From: an uncultured Planctomycetota bacterium
Lineage (GTDB): Bacteria; Planctomycetota; Planctomycetia; Pirellulales; Thermoguttaceae
Reading direction: 5' to 3'
DNA: 64,000 nucleotides
NCBI GenBank assembly: GCA_900318195.1
Contig: ONJR01000144.1
Span: 1-64,000 of the forward strand
In this document: piece after piece, positions 8,906-17,600 of the stretch
Position numbering within the stretch: the first letter of the stretch is position 1
Layout of the letters: every line of letters begins with the position of its first letter
The notes under the pieces: generated by a model
What the model saw: only the letters and a program-made list of their open reading frames with translations
The model's database searches: none
What the model was told of the DNA's origin: nothing
Made by a program: the position numbers and the translations under genes

Positions 8906-9739
8906 ATGAAACGCATCCTTTTCGCTCTAACGCTCGCTCTGGGCGTAGTAGCAATTTCAAGCGCCGCGCAGGCTCAGAACAACGATCACGAATTTCGAGG
9001 TGGAGATTTCCGGATGGGAATCGATTGGAAAGAGCCGCCCGTCGTTACCCCGGGAGAAAAACCAGGTGACGCGCCCTCTGACGCTATTATCCTTTTCGAC
9101 GGGACTAATCTCGACGCATGGAACGGTGGAAAATGGGACGTCGCGGATGGCGTCCTTACCTGCAAACCGGGTTCTGGACCTATTTTCACCAAAGAATCCT
9201 TTGGAAGCTGCCAACTTCACGTTGAATTCGCCTGCCCGCCCGTCCCGGAAAAGAACCCAGGTCATGGTCAAGGACGCGGAAATAGCGGTATTTTCCTCAT
9301 GAACCATTATGAGCTTCAGGTTCTCGATTCATATGAAAATCCGACCTACTTCGAAGGACAATGCGGTTCTATCTACAAGCAATTTCCGCCGTATGTCAAT
9401 CCCGTAAGAAAACCGACCGAATGGCAAACCTACGACATTATTTTCACGCGTCCAATTCTTCGCACGGAAAAAGACGAGAACGGGAATGAATTTGTCGCCG
9501 AAGTCATTCGACCCGCTTACATCACTGTCCTACTGAACGGCGTCGTCGTCCAAAACCACTGGGCAATCCAAGGCGACACGTTCTTCCATCGCACGCCACA
9601 GTACCAGCCTCATAAAGACCGCGAGCCCATTCAGATTCAGGATCACAGCAATACGACACAATTCCGCAATATCTGGATTCGCGAAATTCCCGACTCTAAC
9701 GTTGTTCCGTGCCAAAATCACATGAACTACTACAACTAA
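8906..9739 (+). CDS. Secreted DUF1080 (3-keto-disaccharide hydrolase-like) protein
   Basis: A 277-residue exported protein with a signal peptide (MKRILFALTLALGVVAISS, cleavage likely after AQA). The mature part holds a DUF1080 fold: IILFDGTNLDAWNGGKWDV, then GNSGIFLMNHYELQVLDSYE and the closing IQDHSNTTQFRNIWIREIP. The family has a concanavalin-like fold, is greatly expanded in planctomycetes and includes lyases/hydrolases of 3-keto-glycosides; the substrate here is unknown. I chose the internal ATG at 8906 because AGGAG lies just upstream and the signal peptide starts there; a longer frame opens at 8876. A terminator follows, so it appears monocistronic. Confidence 0.9.
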   Translation: MKRILFALTLALGVVAISSAAQAQNNDHEFRGGDFRMGIDWKEPPVVTPGEKPGDAPSDAIILFDGTNLDAWNGGKWDVADGVLTCKPGSGPIFTKESFGSCQLHVEFACPPVPEKNPGHGQGRGNSGIFLMNHYELQVLDSYENPTYFEGQCGSIYKQFPPYVNPVRKPTEWQTYDIIFTRPILRTEKDENGNEFVAEVIRPAYITVLLNGVVVQNHWAIQGDTFFHRTPQYQPHKDREPIQIQDHSNTTQFRNIWIREIPDSNVVPCQNHMNYYN

Positions 9740-9765
9740 CTTTGCAAGGATTGATAGCAATCCAA

Positions 9766-9801
9766 GGCTCGCAAACGCGAAGCGTGTGCGAGCCGTTTTT
9801 G
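9766..9801 (+). terminator. Intrinsic terminator of the DUF1080 gene
   Basis: The outer stem GGCTCGCA/TGCGAGCC (9766-9773 and 9787-9794) has an inner ACGC/GCGT extension and is followed by GTTTTTG. It lies 27 bases after the stop codon. Confidence 0.85.
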
Positions 9802-10170
9802 TTTCTTTTCGCTATTTTCACCTGTTTAAAAAAGACACATAGTCGCCCGAAGGACTTTCGAAATCGAGCAACTTTAATGTTAAAATAGTCAAAGTACAAA
9901 GATTTCATGTTAAAATTCACTGGTGGACTCATCCACTTGAGCCTTTCTGAAGAAAAAAATGAAAAATCAGCGTCATTTTGCTCAAGAGTCCGATTACGCA
10001 GACGATAACAATTGTAGCGGCGTAGCAAAAAAGTTTTATTTTGCGGTTTACACCCTACGTCAAATAGGGTATGCTACGCCAAACGGCTTAAGGTCTAATC
10101 GCTTTCAGCGACGTTAGTCGATCTTTTGCCATGTAGTTTAATCAGTCGTTAATCGGACAGGGACAATCCA
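9802..10170. other. Intergenic leader region of the TolC-like gene
   Basis: This 369-base stretch has no gene. It is AT-rich in its middle part and carries a good promoter-like element with an internal dyad at 10046-10075. Confidence 0.5.
10046..10075 (+). promoter_or_regulatory. Putative promoter with operator-like dyad in the spacer, upstream of the TolC-like gene
   Basis: TTTACA (10047-10052), a 17-base spacer and TATGCT (10070-10075). Spanning the spacer is an inverted repeat, ACCCTA at 10052-10057 and TAGGGT at 10065-10070, separated by 7 bases. A dyad in this position is where a repressor, or a MerR-type activator, could bind. No regulator gene is adjacent. Confidence 0.5.
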
Positions 10171-12237
10171 ATGAATCGACGTTTTAGTTTTTCCAAACTC
10201 ATAGCCGTAGCCTTGCTCGGCGTTGCAACGGCAGGATGCCAGCCGCAACAGCCGAAATTCCTCAACCCGCGCGGCGAAGCTCAAAATCAGTACATTGCGG
10301 AAGCGACCAGAATAGAGTATCCGGACGAGTGTGTGCCGTCGCTCGACGACGTGACAAACGCAATCGCTCCCCTCTCGTTAGACAATCCAGACCCGAAGGA
10401 AGAATGGCTTCTATCGCTCGACGAAGTCCGACAGATGGCGCTTGAAAACAGCAAGGTGCTACGTCAACTGAGCGGCGTCAACTTCGGCGCTAACGGCGTA
10501 AGCGGTACGCCAACCCTACTCCTAGCCTCGCCAAACGCGGCTATGACCGTGTGGGATCCGGCGATCATCGAATCGAACCCCACGGCAGGCGTTCAAGCCG
10601 CGCTTTCTGCGTTTGACGCCGTATGGAGTTCTAGCGCGTCATGGCAACAAGCGGACATTCCTCTTAACTATAATGTGATCTCTAGGAGTCAGTACGCGAG
10701 CCACACCGACACGGGCAACTTCCAAACCACGCTCTCCAAAACAGTCGCGACAGGCGGTAACGTTTATACGAGCGCAGGCTTCGGCTACGAAGACAGCAAT
10801 GCGGGTAGCCGCCAGTGGCAATCCGCATGGACGGGCTACCTGGAAGCCGGGTTTACGCAACCGTTATTCCGCGGCGCCGGCGTGGAGTACAATCGAATCG
10901 CTGGACCTAACGGTTCAATGGGGGTTAGCAACGGCGTAGTAATCGCGCGAATTAACACGGACGTTGCGCTAGTCGACTTCGAAATGGGCGTTCGTAACAC
11001 GCTCCAAGACATTGAAGAGACCTATTGGAACCTCTACTTCGCATACCGTAATCTCAATGCGGCGGTCGCAGGTTACGAGTCGGCGTTGCTTTCGTGGCGC
11101 AACGTCAAAGGTCAAAGCGGCGCGGGACGCGTTCAGGGTACGGCTCAGTACGTCGCGCAGGCTGAAAAGAACTATCACACCTTCAAGGTCTCGGCTCAAG
11201 AAGCGCAAAACAACCTTTATAAGACTGAGCAACTCCTTCGCTACATGATCGGAATCGCGCCCACCGACGGACGCTTGATTAAGCCGACGGATGAACCTAC
11301 GGTAGCGCGAGTGCGTTACATTTGGGAAGAAATCGTCGCCGAGGGTCTCGCCCGCGCGCCGGAGCTCCGCAAGCAAAAATGGATCGTCAAGCGCCGAGAG
11401 CTCGAACTAATCGCCCAGCGCAACTTCCTGAAACCTCAAGTCGATTTGGAAGGAAACTATCGATTCCATGGTCTTGGGCACGATCTCATCCGTAATTCAA
11501 GCGCCCCCACAAGCGCGGCGTGGAGTCTAACGCATGATCGTCATCAAAACTGGGGGCTTGGTATTCGCTCGTCGATCACGCTCGGCTTCCGACGTGAAAT
11601 GGCGGCGGTGCGCAACGCAGAATTGGCGCTAGCTCGTGAACGCGCCATACTACAAGAGCAAGAACTCGAACTCGTCCATAACCTCTCCGACCTCTATCGC
11701 GACGTTGAACGAAATTACCACCTCATCGAAGACTACCTTTCCGTGTTACGCGCCGCGCGTAAGCAAGTTGAAGCGGTCAACGCGTCGTTCCAGCTCAATA
11801 AGACGACGCTATATGAAGTTCTGCAAGCGCAACAAGAATTAGCGGACGCTGAAACGCGGTATTACCGAACTGTTATCGACTACAATCTGGCAATCGTCAA
11901 CCTGAATTACCGTAAAGGTTCGCTACTTGAATACAACGGCGTTACGCTCGCCGAGGGTCCGTGGGCTAATAAAGCGTACTTCGACGCATGGCGCCGAGCG
12001 CGTGAACGCGACGCGGGACGCTACGTAAACTACGCCTTCACCTCGCCGCAAGTTGTCAGTCGCGGTCCATATCCGCAAATCCAAGGAACTGACCCAACGG
12101 TTTCCGCGCCTTATCCGATTGCGGCTAACACGGTCGTCGAAGAAGGCGTCGCGCCTACGCAACTCAATAGTTCCGCGCTACCGCCTTATCAAGCGGGCGC
12201 CGACAATCAACTACCGGGAATTTTCCAAGTTAATTGA
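10171..12237 (+). CDS. TolC-family outer membrane efflux lipoprotein
   Basis: A 688-residue outer-membrane factor. The N-terminus is a lipoprotein signal ending VATAGC, so Cys of the mature protein should be lipidated. Long alpha-helical repeats typical of the TolC barrel-tunnel fold follow, including the paired segments DIEETYWNLYFAYRNLNAA and DVERNYHLIEDYLSVLRAA, and the C-terminal QLNKTTLYEVLQAQQELADA that precedes the last helix. It would form the outer-membrane channel of an RND, ABC or MFS export system. No membrane fusion protein or pump gene is adjacent, so its partner is unknown. The C-terminal ~90 residues beyond the fold are Pro/Ala/Tyr-rich. AGGGAC lies upstream of the ATG; promoter and terminator suggest a single-gene transcript. 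Confidence 0.88.
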   Translation: MNRRFSFSKLIAVALLGVATAGCQPQQPKFLNPRGEAQNQYIAEATRIEYPDECVPSLDDVTNAIAPLSLDNPDPKEEWLLSLDEVRQMALENSKVLRQLSGVNFGANGVSGTPTLLLASPNAAMTVWDPAIIESNPTAGVQAALSAFDAVWSSSASWQQADIPLNYNVISRSQYASHTDTGNFQTTLSKTVATGGNVYTSAGFGYEDSNAGSRQWQSAWTGYLEAGFTQPLFRGAGVEYNRIAGPNGSMGVSNGVVIARINTDVALVDFEMGVRNTLQDIEETYWNLYFAYRNLNAAVAGYESALLSWRNVKGQSGAGRVQGTAQYVAQAEKNYHTFKVSAQEAQNNLYKTEQLLRYMIGIAPTDGRLIKPTDEPTVARVRYIWEEIVAEGLARAPELRKQKWIVKRRELELIAQRNFLKPQVDLEGNYRFHGLGHDLIRNSSAPTSAAWSLTHDRHQNWGLGIRSSITLGFRREMAAVRNAELALARERAILQEQELELVHNLSDLYRDVERNYHLIEDYLSVLRAARKQVEAVNASFQLNKTTLYEVLQAQQELADAETRYYRTVIDYNLAIVNLNYRKGSLLEYNGVTLAEGPWANKAYFDAWRRARERDAGRYVNYAFTSPQVVSRGPYPQIQGTDPTVSAPYPIAANTVVEEGVAPTQLNSSALPPYQAGADNQLPGIFQVN

Positions 12238-12365
12238 CCTTTGAAAAAGGCTGGTAAAGAAATATCCTCGTCAAGACCTATGCGAGTTGAGGAGGATGAA
12301 AGAAAACTAACGCGACCGCAAGCGCGTTGGTCGAACGTTGATCTCGAATGAGATTGTCCCAAAAG

Positions 12366-12394
12366 AAGGGGGAGCCAAAGCTCCCCCTTTTTTG
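12366..12394 (+). terminator. Intrinsic terminator of the TolC-like gene (bidirectional)
   Basis: A 10-bp stem, AAGGGGGAGC with GCTCCCCCTT, has the tetraloop CAAA and is followed by TTTTTT. The minus strand also reads into an A/T-rich flank, so it may serve the convergent adenosyltransferase gene as well. Confidence 0.9.
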
Positions 12395-12470
12395 TTATGT
12401 TACTCCAACCGGACGCCGTTGAAAGCAAGAGCGTTTCACTCAACGAAGGAGCTGTTCTTATACGCTTGCG

Positions 12471-13109
12471 TCAATTGTTCATATCGTCGCAATCGTCAGG
12501 CGCTATGAGGTCGTCGCCAAACTCACGAACAGCGTCCCGCATTTTTATAAACGTCTCGCGATCATGAGTCAAAAAGCGCTCATACCGCGCTAGAAGAAAG
12601 AGCAAATCGCCCAAACGATTAATCCACGCGATCACACGCGGAGAAAACTTCGGATCCATTCGCAATAGCGCGACGGCGCACCGTTCGGCGCGTCGACAAA
12701 TTGACCGAGCAACATGAAGCGCCGAGGTCGCGCGAGAACCGCCGGGTAATACAAATTCGTTCACTTGCGACACGCGCGCGCTCCAATAGTCTATGGCACG
12801 CTCCAAAACCTTAACGTCGCTCTCGCAGACCGTCCTTAACGAATTCTTAGCAGGATCAAGCGCAGAGACTTCACAACCGACAACGAAAAGTTTCTTTTGT
12901 AATTTCGCGAGCGTTTCGCCTATCTCCGCCGACGGTTCTTCAGCAAGAGTCCAACCTAGCCAGGCGTTGAGTTCGTCCAACGTCCCTACGACCGCTATGC
13001 GTAGGTGGTCTTTACCAACGCGCGGTCCTTTGTACAACGACGTTTCGCCTAGGTCGCCGCTCCGACTATATATTCGCGTGTGTTTTAACTGACTGTCCAT
13101 TCTAATCAC
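12471..13109 (-). CDS. pduO: PduO-type cob(I)alamin adenosyltransferase
   Basis: A 212-residue corrinoid adenosyltransferase (PduO/MMAB family), which makes adenosylcobalamin from cob(I)alamin and ATP. Motifs: the N-terminal ATP-binding loop RIYSRSGDLGETSLY followed by GPRVGKD, the helix GTLDELNAWLG, the active-site RSICRRAER, and the C-terminal INRLGDLLFLLAR. Length fits the family. The start is either GTG at 13109 or ATG at 13100. It follows the epimerase gene by 15 bases, so the two are probably one transcript, although no metabolic link is obvious. No cobalamin riboswitch was recognised. Confidence 0.9.
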   Translation of the reverse strand: MIRMDSQLKHTRIYSRSGDLGETSLYKGPRVGKDHLRIAVVGTLDELNAWLGWTLAEEPSAEIGETLAKLQKKLFVVGCEVSALDPAKNSLRTVCESDVKVLERAIDYWSARVSQVNEFVLPGGSRATSALHVARSICRRAERCAVALLRMDPKFSPRVIAWINRLGDLLFLLARYERFLTHDRETFIKMRDAVREFGDDLIAPDDCDDMNN

Positions 13110-13124
13110 GAAAGCTCTGAATTC

Positions 13125-14180
13125 CTATTGCATACCGGCGGTGGAAGGAGCCGACGTGTGCGGCAATACGGAAAAACCTATTCCGTTTTCTCGTGGTAGA
13201 ATGATGTGTCCACGATGGATCTGAACACCCTGTCCGATCTTTTTCTCTATCAGTAGCGGACCGTCAACATAGATATAGTCGAGCGTCAGGGCAAATTGCG
13301 AAACCGCGCTAGCGCCGATCGACGTCTCGATTGTGTTGCCCATCATTATCTTGAGACCGAGAGAACGCGCCTTTTCGATCGCTTGACGCGTCCGAATGAG
13401 ACCGCCAAATTTAACCGGCTTGAGATTCACGCCGTCAAAATACTTAGCGCACTCTTCAATCTCTGCGAACGAGCGACAACTTTCGTCGGCTATAATCGGG
13501 ATAGGACACACCTCTTTGAGCTTTTTCATACCGTCTTTATCTTCTGGGTGCAACGGTTGCTCGATCAGTTCGACATTGAGCGTCGTCAATTCGTCGACAT
13601 ACTCAAGAGCTTGTTGGAGCGTCCAACAGCCGTTGACGTCAATTCGAAACGGAGCTTTCGTCCTCTTGCGAAGCTCTCTAAGGATAACCATATCTTCATG
13701 AGCCCCTAACTTGACACGATATATCGGCCAATCAGGTTGCTCTTTGAATTTCTCTAGAATACGATACAGAGAGTCAAGTCCCAGAGTATAGCTCGAAAGT
13801 GGTATGCGATTCTGGTCAAACTTATACCGCCACGCATTCCAAAGCGGCGTGTTGCGCATTTTTCCCCAAAGATCGCACGCCGCCATCTCAAGAGCGGTCG
13901 CGGCGGCGGGAAATTCGTCAACTAGCGGCTGAATAAAACGCATAAAGGCGTAGGGATCTGCCAACGCATAGCCCGTGGTCGGCGCACGATAACCTTCCAA
14001 CGCTGTTATCATGTCTTCAATGGTTATGCCCCAATGCTGATCTTCATAAGCTTCGCCATATCCCTTGAGACCGTCTTGTTCAAGTTCTACGATGACTGCG
14101 CGAATTACGCTTATCGTACCCCGAAAAATGGTCATGACATGTTTCAAGGGAAGATCGCAACGAATTATCTTCAGTCTCAT
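13125..14180 (-). CDS. Enolase-superfamily dipeptide epimerase (L-Ala-D/L-Glu epimerase-like)
   Basis: A 351-residue member of the muconate-lactonizing subgroup of the enolase superfamily. It has the N-terminal capping domain (GLKGYGEAYEDQHWG) and a barrel with the expected ligands: Asp in FRIDVNG, Glu in ELIEQPLHP and Asp in PIIADES, plus the second catalytic Lys in GVNLKPVKFGG. The usual KxK motif reads YRVKLG, keeping the second Lys but with Arg in place of the first. Dipeptide epimerases typically recycle murein peptides; ring cleavage or N-succinyl amino acid racemase chemistry remains possible. It is followed at 15 bases by the cobalamin adenosyltransferase gene. No clear Shine-Dalgarno. 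Confidence 0.82.
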   Translation of the reverse strand: MRLKIIRCDLPLKHVMTIFRGTISVIRAVIVELEQDGLKGYGEAYEDQHWGITIEDMITALEGYRAPTTGYALADPYAFMRFIQPLVDEFPAAATALEMAACDLWGKMRNTPLWNAWRYKFDQNRIPLSSYTLGLDSLYRILEKFKEQPDWPIYRVKLGAHEDMVILRELRKRTKAPFRIDVNGCWTLQQALEYVDELTTLNVELIEQPLHPEDKDGMKKLKEVCPIPIIADESCRSFAEIEECAKYFDGVNLKPVKFGGLIRTRQAIEKARSLGLKIMMGNTIETSIGASAVSQFALTLDYIYVDGPLLIEKKIGQGVQIHRGHIILPRENGIGFSVLPHTSAPSTAGMQ

Positions 14181-14693
14181 TATTATCTATGTTATACGAC
14201 GAAGTTTCTTTTATCAGCCTCAAAGACGTTCAGCCGCTGGCAACAGGCGCGCGTTATGAAGCTGTGCGCGTCTGTAAAAAACGACGCGCCGTTCGGAATA
14301 CGCTATAAGAAAGGAAACGCCAAACTCATTCAGTAAAGCGTCGCGTCGCAGCATTATGCAAACGAAGCCCGGACGTTCGGCTCATCAACAAACCGGAACG
14401 CTCTCTCTGTTACAGCCCGTCTGCGTTACACTCAACGAGAAAAGCTGTTTTTTAACCCTTTCGATAATACAATTGTCCATTTTTTCCAATCTCTGCAAGC
14501 GGGGGCAAACATACTCCGGGCGAATTTTTCTCAGATCGCAATCATTAAAGCAAGATTTAACTCCGGAAACGAGGAAAATTGCTCGCTCATTCAAGCCTAG
14601 CGAATAAGAGGGCTATAAAGAACAAAAAATAACCCGACCAATAATCTCAATTGATCGGGTCTAGGATAATCCTATCTTCTTCCGCTGAGTATC
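14181..14693. other. Intergenic region upstream of the epimerase gene
   Basis: A 513-base stretch. At its left end is the leader of the minus-strand epimerase gene; at its right end is the terminator of the LysM protein gene (14622-14660). Nothing else is recognisable. Confidence 0.5.
14622..14660 (-). terminator. Intrinsic terminator of the LysM protein gene
   Basis: Read on the minus strand, ACCCGATCAAT pairs with ATTGGTCGGGT (11 bp with one T-G wobble) around a 7-nt loop, followed by TATTTTTTG. It lies 33 bases beyond the stop codon. Confidence 0.85.
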
Positions 14694-17600
14694 CTACCGA
14701 GAAGTTGACTGTGTCGGCAATTTTAATTTCGTACCAACGTCAAAGTAGGTTGCGCCATAGGGAAGATTATTCAAACGTTTAATTTCTCCCCAGCGCGAAC
14801 TACTTCCTAACTCATTTTCAGCGATGGTCAGGAGATTGTCGCCTTCTTTTGTAATGTATTCGCGAAAGTTCGTCTGAGGTTGCGCAACGGTGTTCGAGGT
14901 TGGCGCAGACGCAGTAGCCACGGGCGCGTAGGACGCAACGCCAGCTACTGGATATGCGGACTGCTCGACAGGAACAAAAGACGTCGCTGGAATCGGAGAA
15001 GACGTTTGATTCGGAACGACAGAGGTTGGCGTCGAACCGACGATTGGCGTCGCCAATTCAGACGTATTAACGCGCGCGTTGGAGTAACGCCCTAGCGGCG
15101 ACATGGCATAGCTTGGAGGCGAAGCAAGAGACGGCGTTATACTGGGAGTTACAGCCGTCGGCGCGCTCTGAACCGTCCCGGGAGTAACCTGCAACGGCAC
15201 GCTATTAGCTACGGCAGGCGTCGACGCCACAACAGGCGCGGTCGAATTCACTCCAGTCGAATTAGAGGCGCTCACAGAGTTAGCGAGAGCGGCGTTGACT
15301 TGTGTCGGTTGCGTCGAAGTCGCTAAAGGCGACGGGGACGGACTTGGAGTCGAAAGGGTTGGCGTCAGCATGGTAGGCGCCGACGACGTCGCCATTGGAG
15401 CGGAGTTTGTCGCGAGTTCAGTCGCAGGCAAATTCGTCGTCAAACCGGACGGTGTGCTTGCCAAGGCGTTTGGCGTAGCATTCGAAGACGGCGCAGCAAG
15501 CGTGTTCGTTCCGATTTCCTCAGACTCTAAAACCGCGTTGGAAAACTGCTCCAATTGTGGACTCGACGCAACGGTGGAGGACCCCGTCGGAACGCCTGAA
15601 CTAACCGTCGGAGTTGTCTGACTAACAACGGGCTCGCCTGTTAACGCCGACGCAGAGCCCAAACTTGAGTCAAGAGGAAGCGAACTTGTATTAGCGCCCT
15701 GGGAACTAAGCGGATTAGCCCCTGCGATTGAATTTTGCAGATTCTGCAGATTCGTGCGAATATTGTCGCCTGTCTGTTGCAACGATCCCAATGTGGAATT
15801 ATAGGCGTCTGACAAGGAATTCGTCAGGTTGTCATAGCTTTGCTGAGCTCCGGCGACATTCTGATCAATCGTATCAGAAATACTGGAGCCAAGATTGTTG
15901 ATACTAGTATTAACGTCGTCCGCTAAGCTTTTCAACCCAGAAGTACCGTTATTCAACGATTGATTAAGCGCGTCCAAACTTTCCTGCGCTCTGTTCTGCC
16001 AATTTTGCGTCGTCTCCGATATCCGCTCGCTCAATCCGTTCACTTGATTATTAAGACTGTCGAGCGCGCTGGAAGTCTGATTCTGAAGATCGCTTAGACC
16101 ATTGGAAAGTTGAGCGCCGAGCGATTCTGTTTCTGACGTTGTGGAACTCGCCTCTCCCAAGGAGCTAAGCCGATCCAAGGAACCGTTACTCGACCACCCG
16201 TTGGAGTTCGCGCCGCTTAACTGGTTAAGATCGGCGTTCTCATCCAGATCTAGAACGGCGTTCGACGCGCCGTCCAAAGTAAGGCTATAATTTTGTCCGG
16301 ATTCTGTCGTCGGCGCGCTAGAAAGCGGAGGCTCGGACGCTAAGGAGCCACGAGTGGGAGCTTCCTGCGTGAGAGCGCCAAGGCTCTTCGTCGCGGCGCT
16401 ATTGTCTGGCAATGACAAATTCCCAAGCGAAGAGGACGTCGACCCAGTCGAGGGATTCTCCGGTTGCAAAGAGCTAGACGACGTAAGCGTAACCGGCTCG
16501 TCGGAAGGCAACGTTTCAGTTAATCCAACGGCAGGTGCAGAAGAACTTGGAAGACCGGCGTCAAGACTCGGAATCTCTTCTTCACCTATCTCTAAGGGTT
16601 CGACCTGCGTTGCATACGAGCCGTTTGTAGGAGCGTTCCCGTCCGTACTGGAAGAAACGTTTGTCCAGTTACCATCGTCGCTTGGAGTCGCAGTATCGTC
16701 TGTCAGTAATTCATTCTCGTCCGAATCGAGCCTTGCGTTTGACACTGTTGGAAGCTCGACCAACGGCTCGTCTACAACAGCTGAGGGCGACTGCGTAGTT
16801 GGCGCAGAAACGCCGCTTTCGTCGTCCCAATCAGCAGAAATCAAATCTTCGTTAGGAGCAGTAGCGTTCTCGTCAATCGCTGGTAACGGCTCTGCATCGA
16901 CGGCTGGACTTGAAGGCACGGCGTTCGCAGCGTTCCGAACTGGGGTCGTTCCAAACTCAAAAGCGCCTTCAGAAGAATCGATCGATTCAGAGGGCGCAAG
17001 CTCGATACTTTCAGCAACAGCAGCAGTAGCGTCGCTGCTCGCGGACTCCGAAAGGTCAATCACGCTCTCAGTCGCGCCTGATCCAGAGTCAACAGTTGAA
17101 CTAACCACTGTTGAGAATGTATCGGCTGTGGCGTCAAGCATATCTTCCGCTGTTTGCTGCGCTTGCCCGTAAACGTCGCTGACGCCAGACTGAACGTCTT
17201 TTGCAAACTCGGAAATGCCATTGTCAACATTTTCGAGCGCGTCAGAAGTAGAATCGGTCACGCTTGTTCCAAGGTCGGTAAGCTCATCTTTAAGCGCGTC
17301 CGTTTCCGCGAGAAGATTGTCTGAAAGTGTGTCGAACGAAGATTGCGCGGCATTTAGCGAACGATCCACCGCCTTTGATACGGATTCCGACACAGAACTT
17401 GCCGTTTCCGACAGCGCGTTCTGCACGTCGCTCTTTGTCTTGGAGACAGCTTGTTTAGTCTCGTCACCCTTTGACGAAAACTTTGAACGCAATTTGCTCC
17501 AAGCGCTCTTCTCTTTCTCTTCGGAATTTGGATCAGACTTTGCCGAAGCGACTTTCTTACCGTCTTGATTTTGACCGTCGACGGCAGACTTGCCAGCAAG

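Noticed and set aside
16354..17172. 272-codon plus-strand frame opposite the LysM protein gene
   Set aside because: Composition is the mirror of the Ser/Thr/Glu repeats on the coding strand; an antisense artefact of low-complexity sequence.
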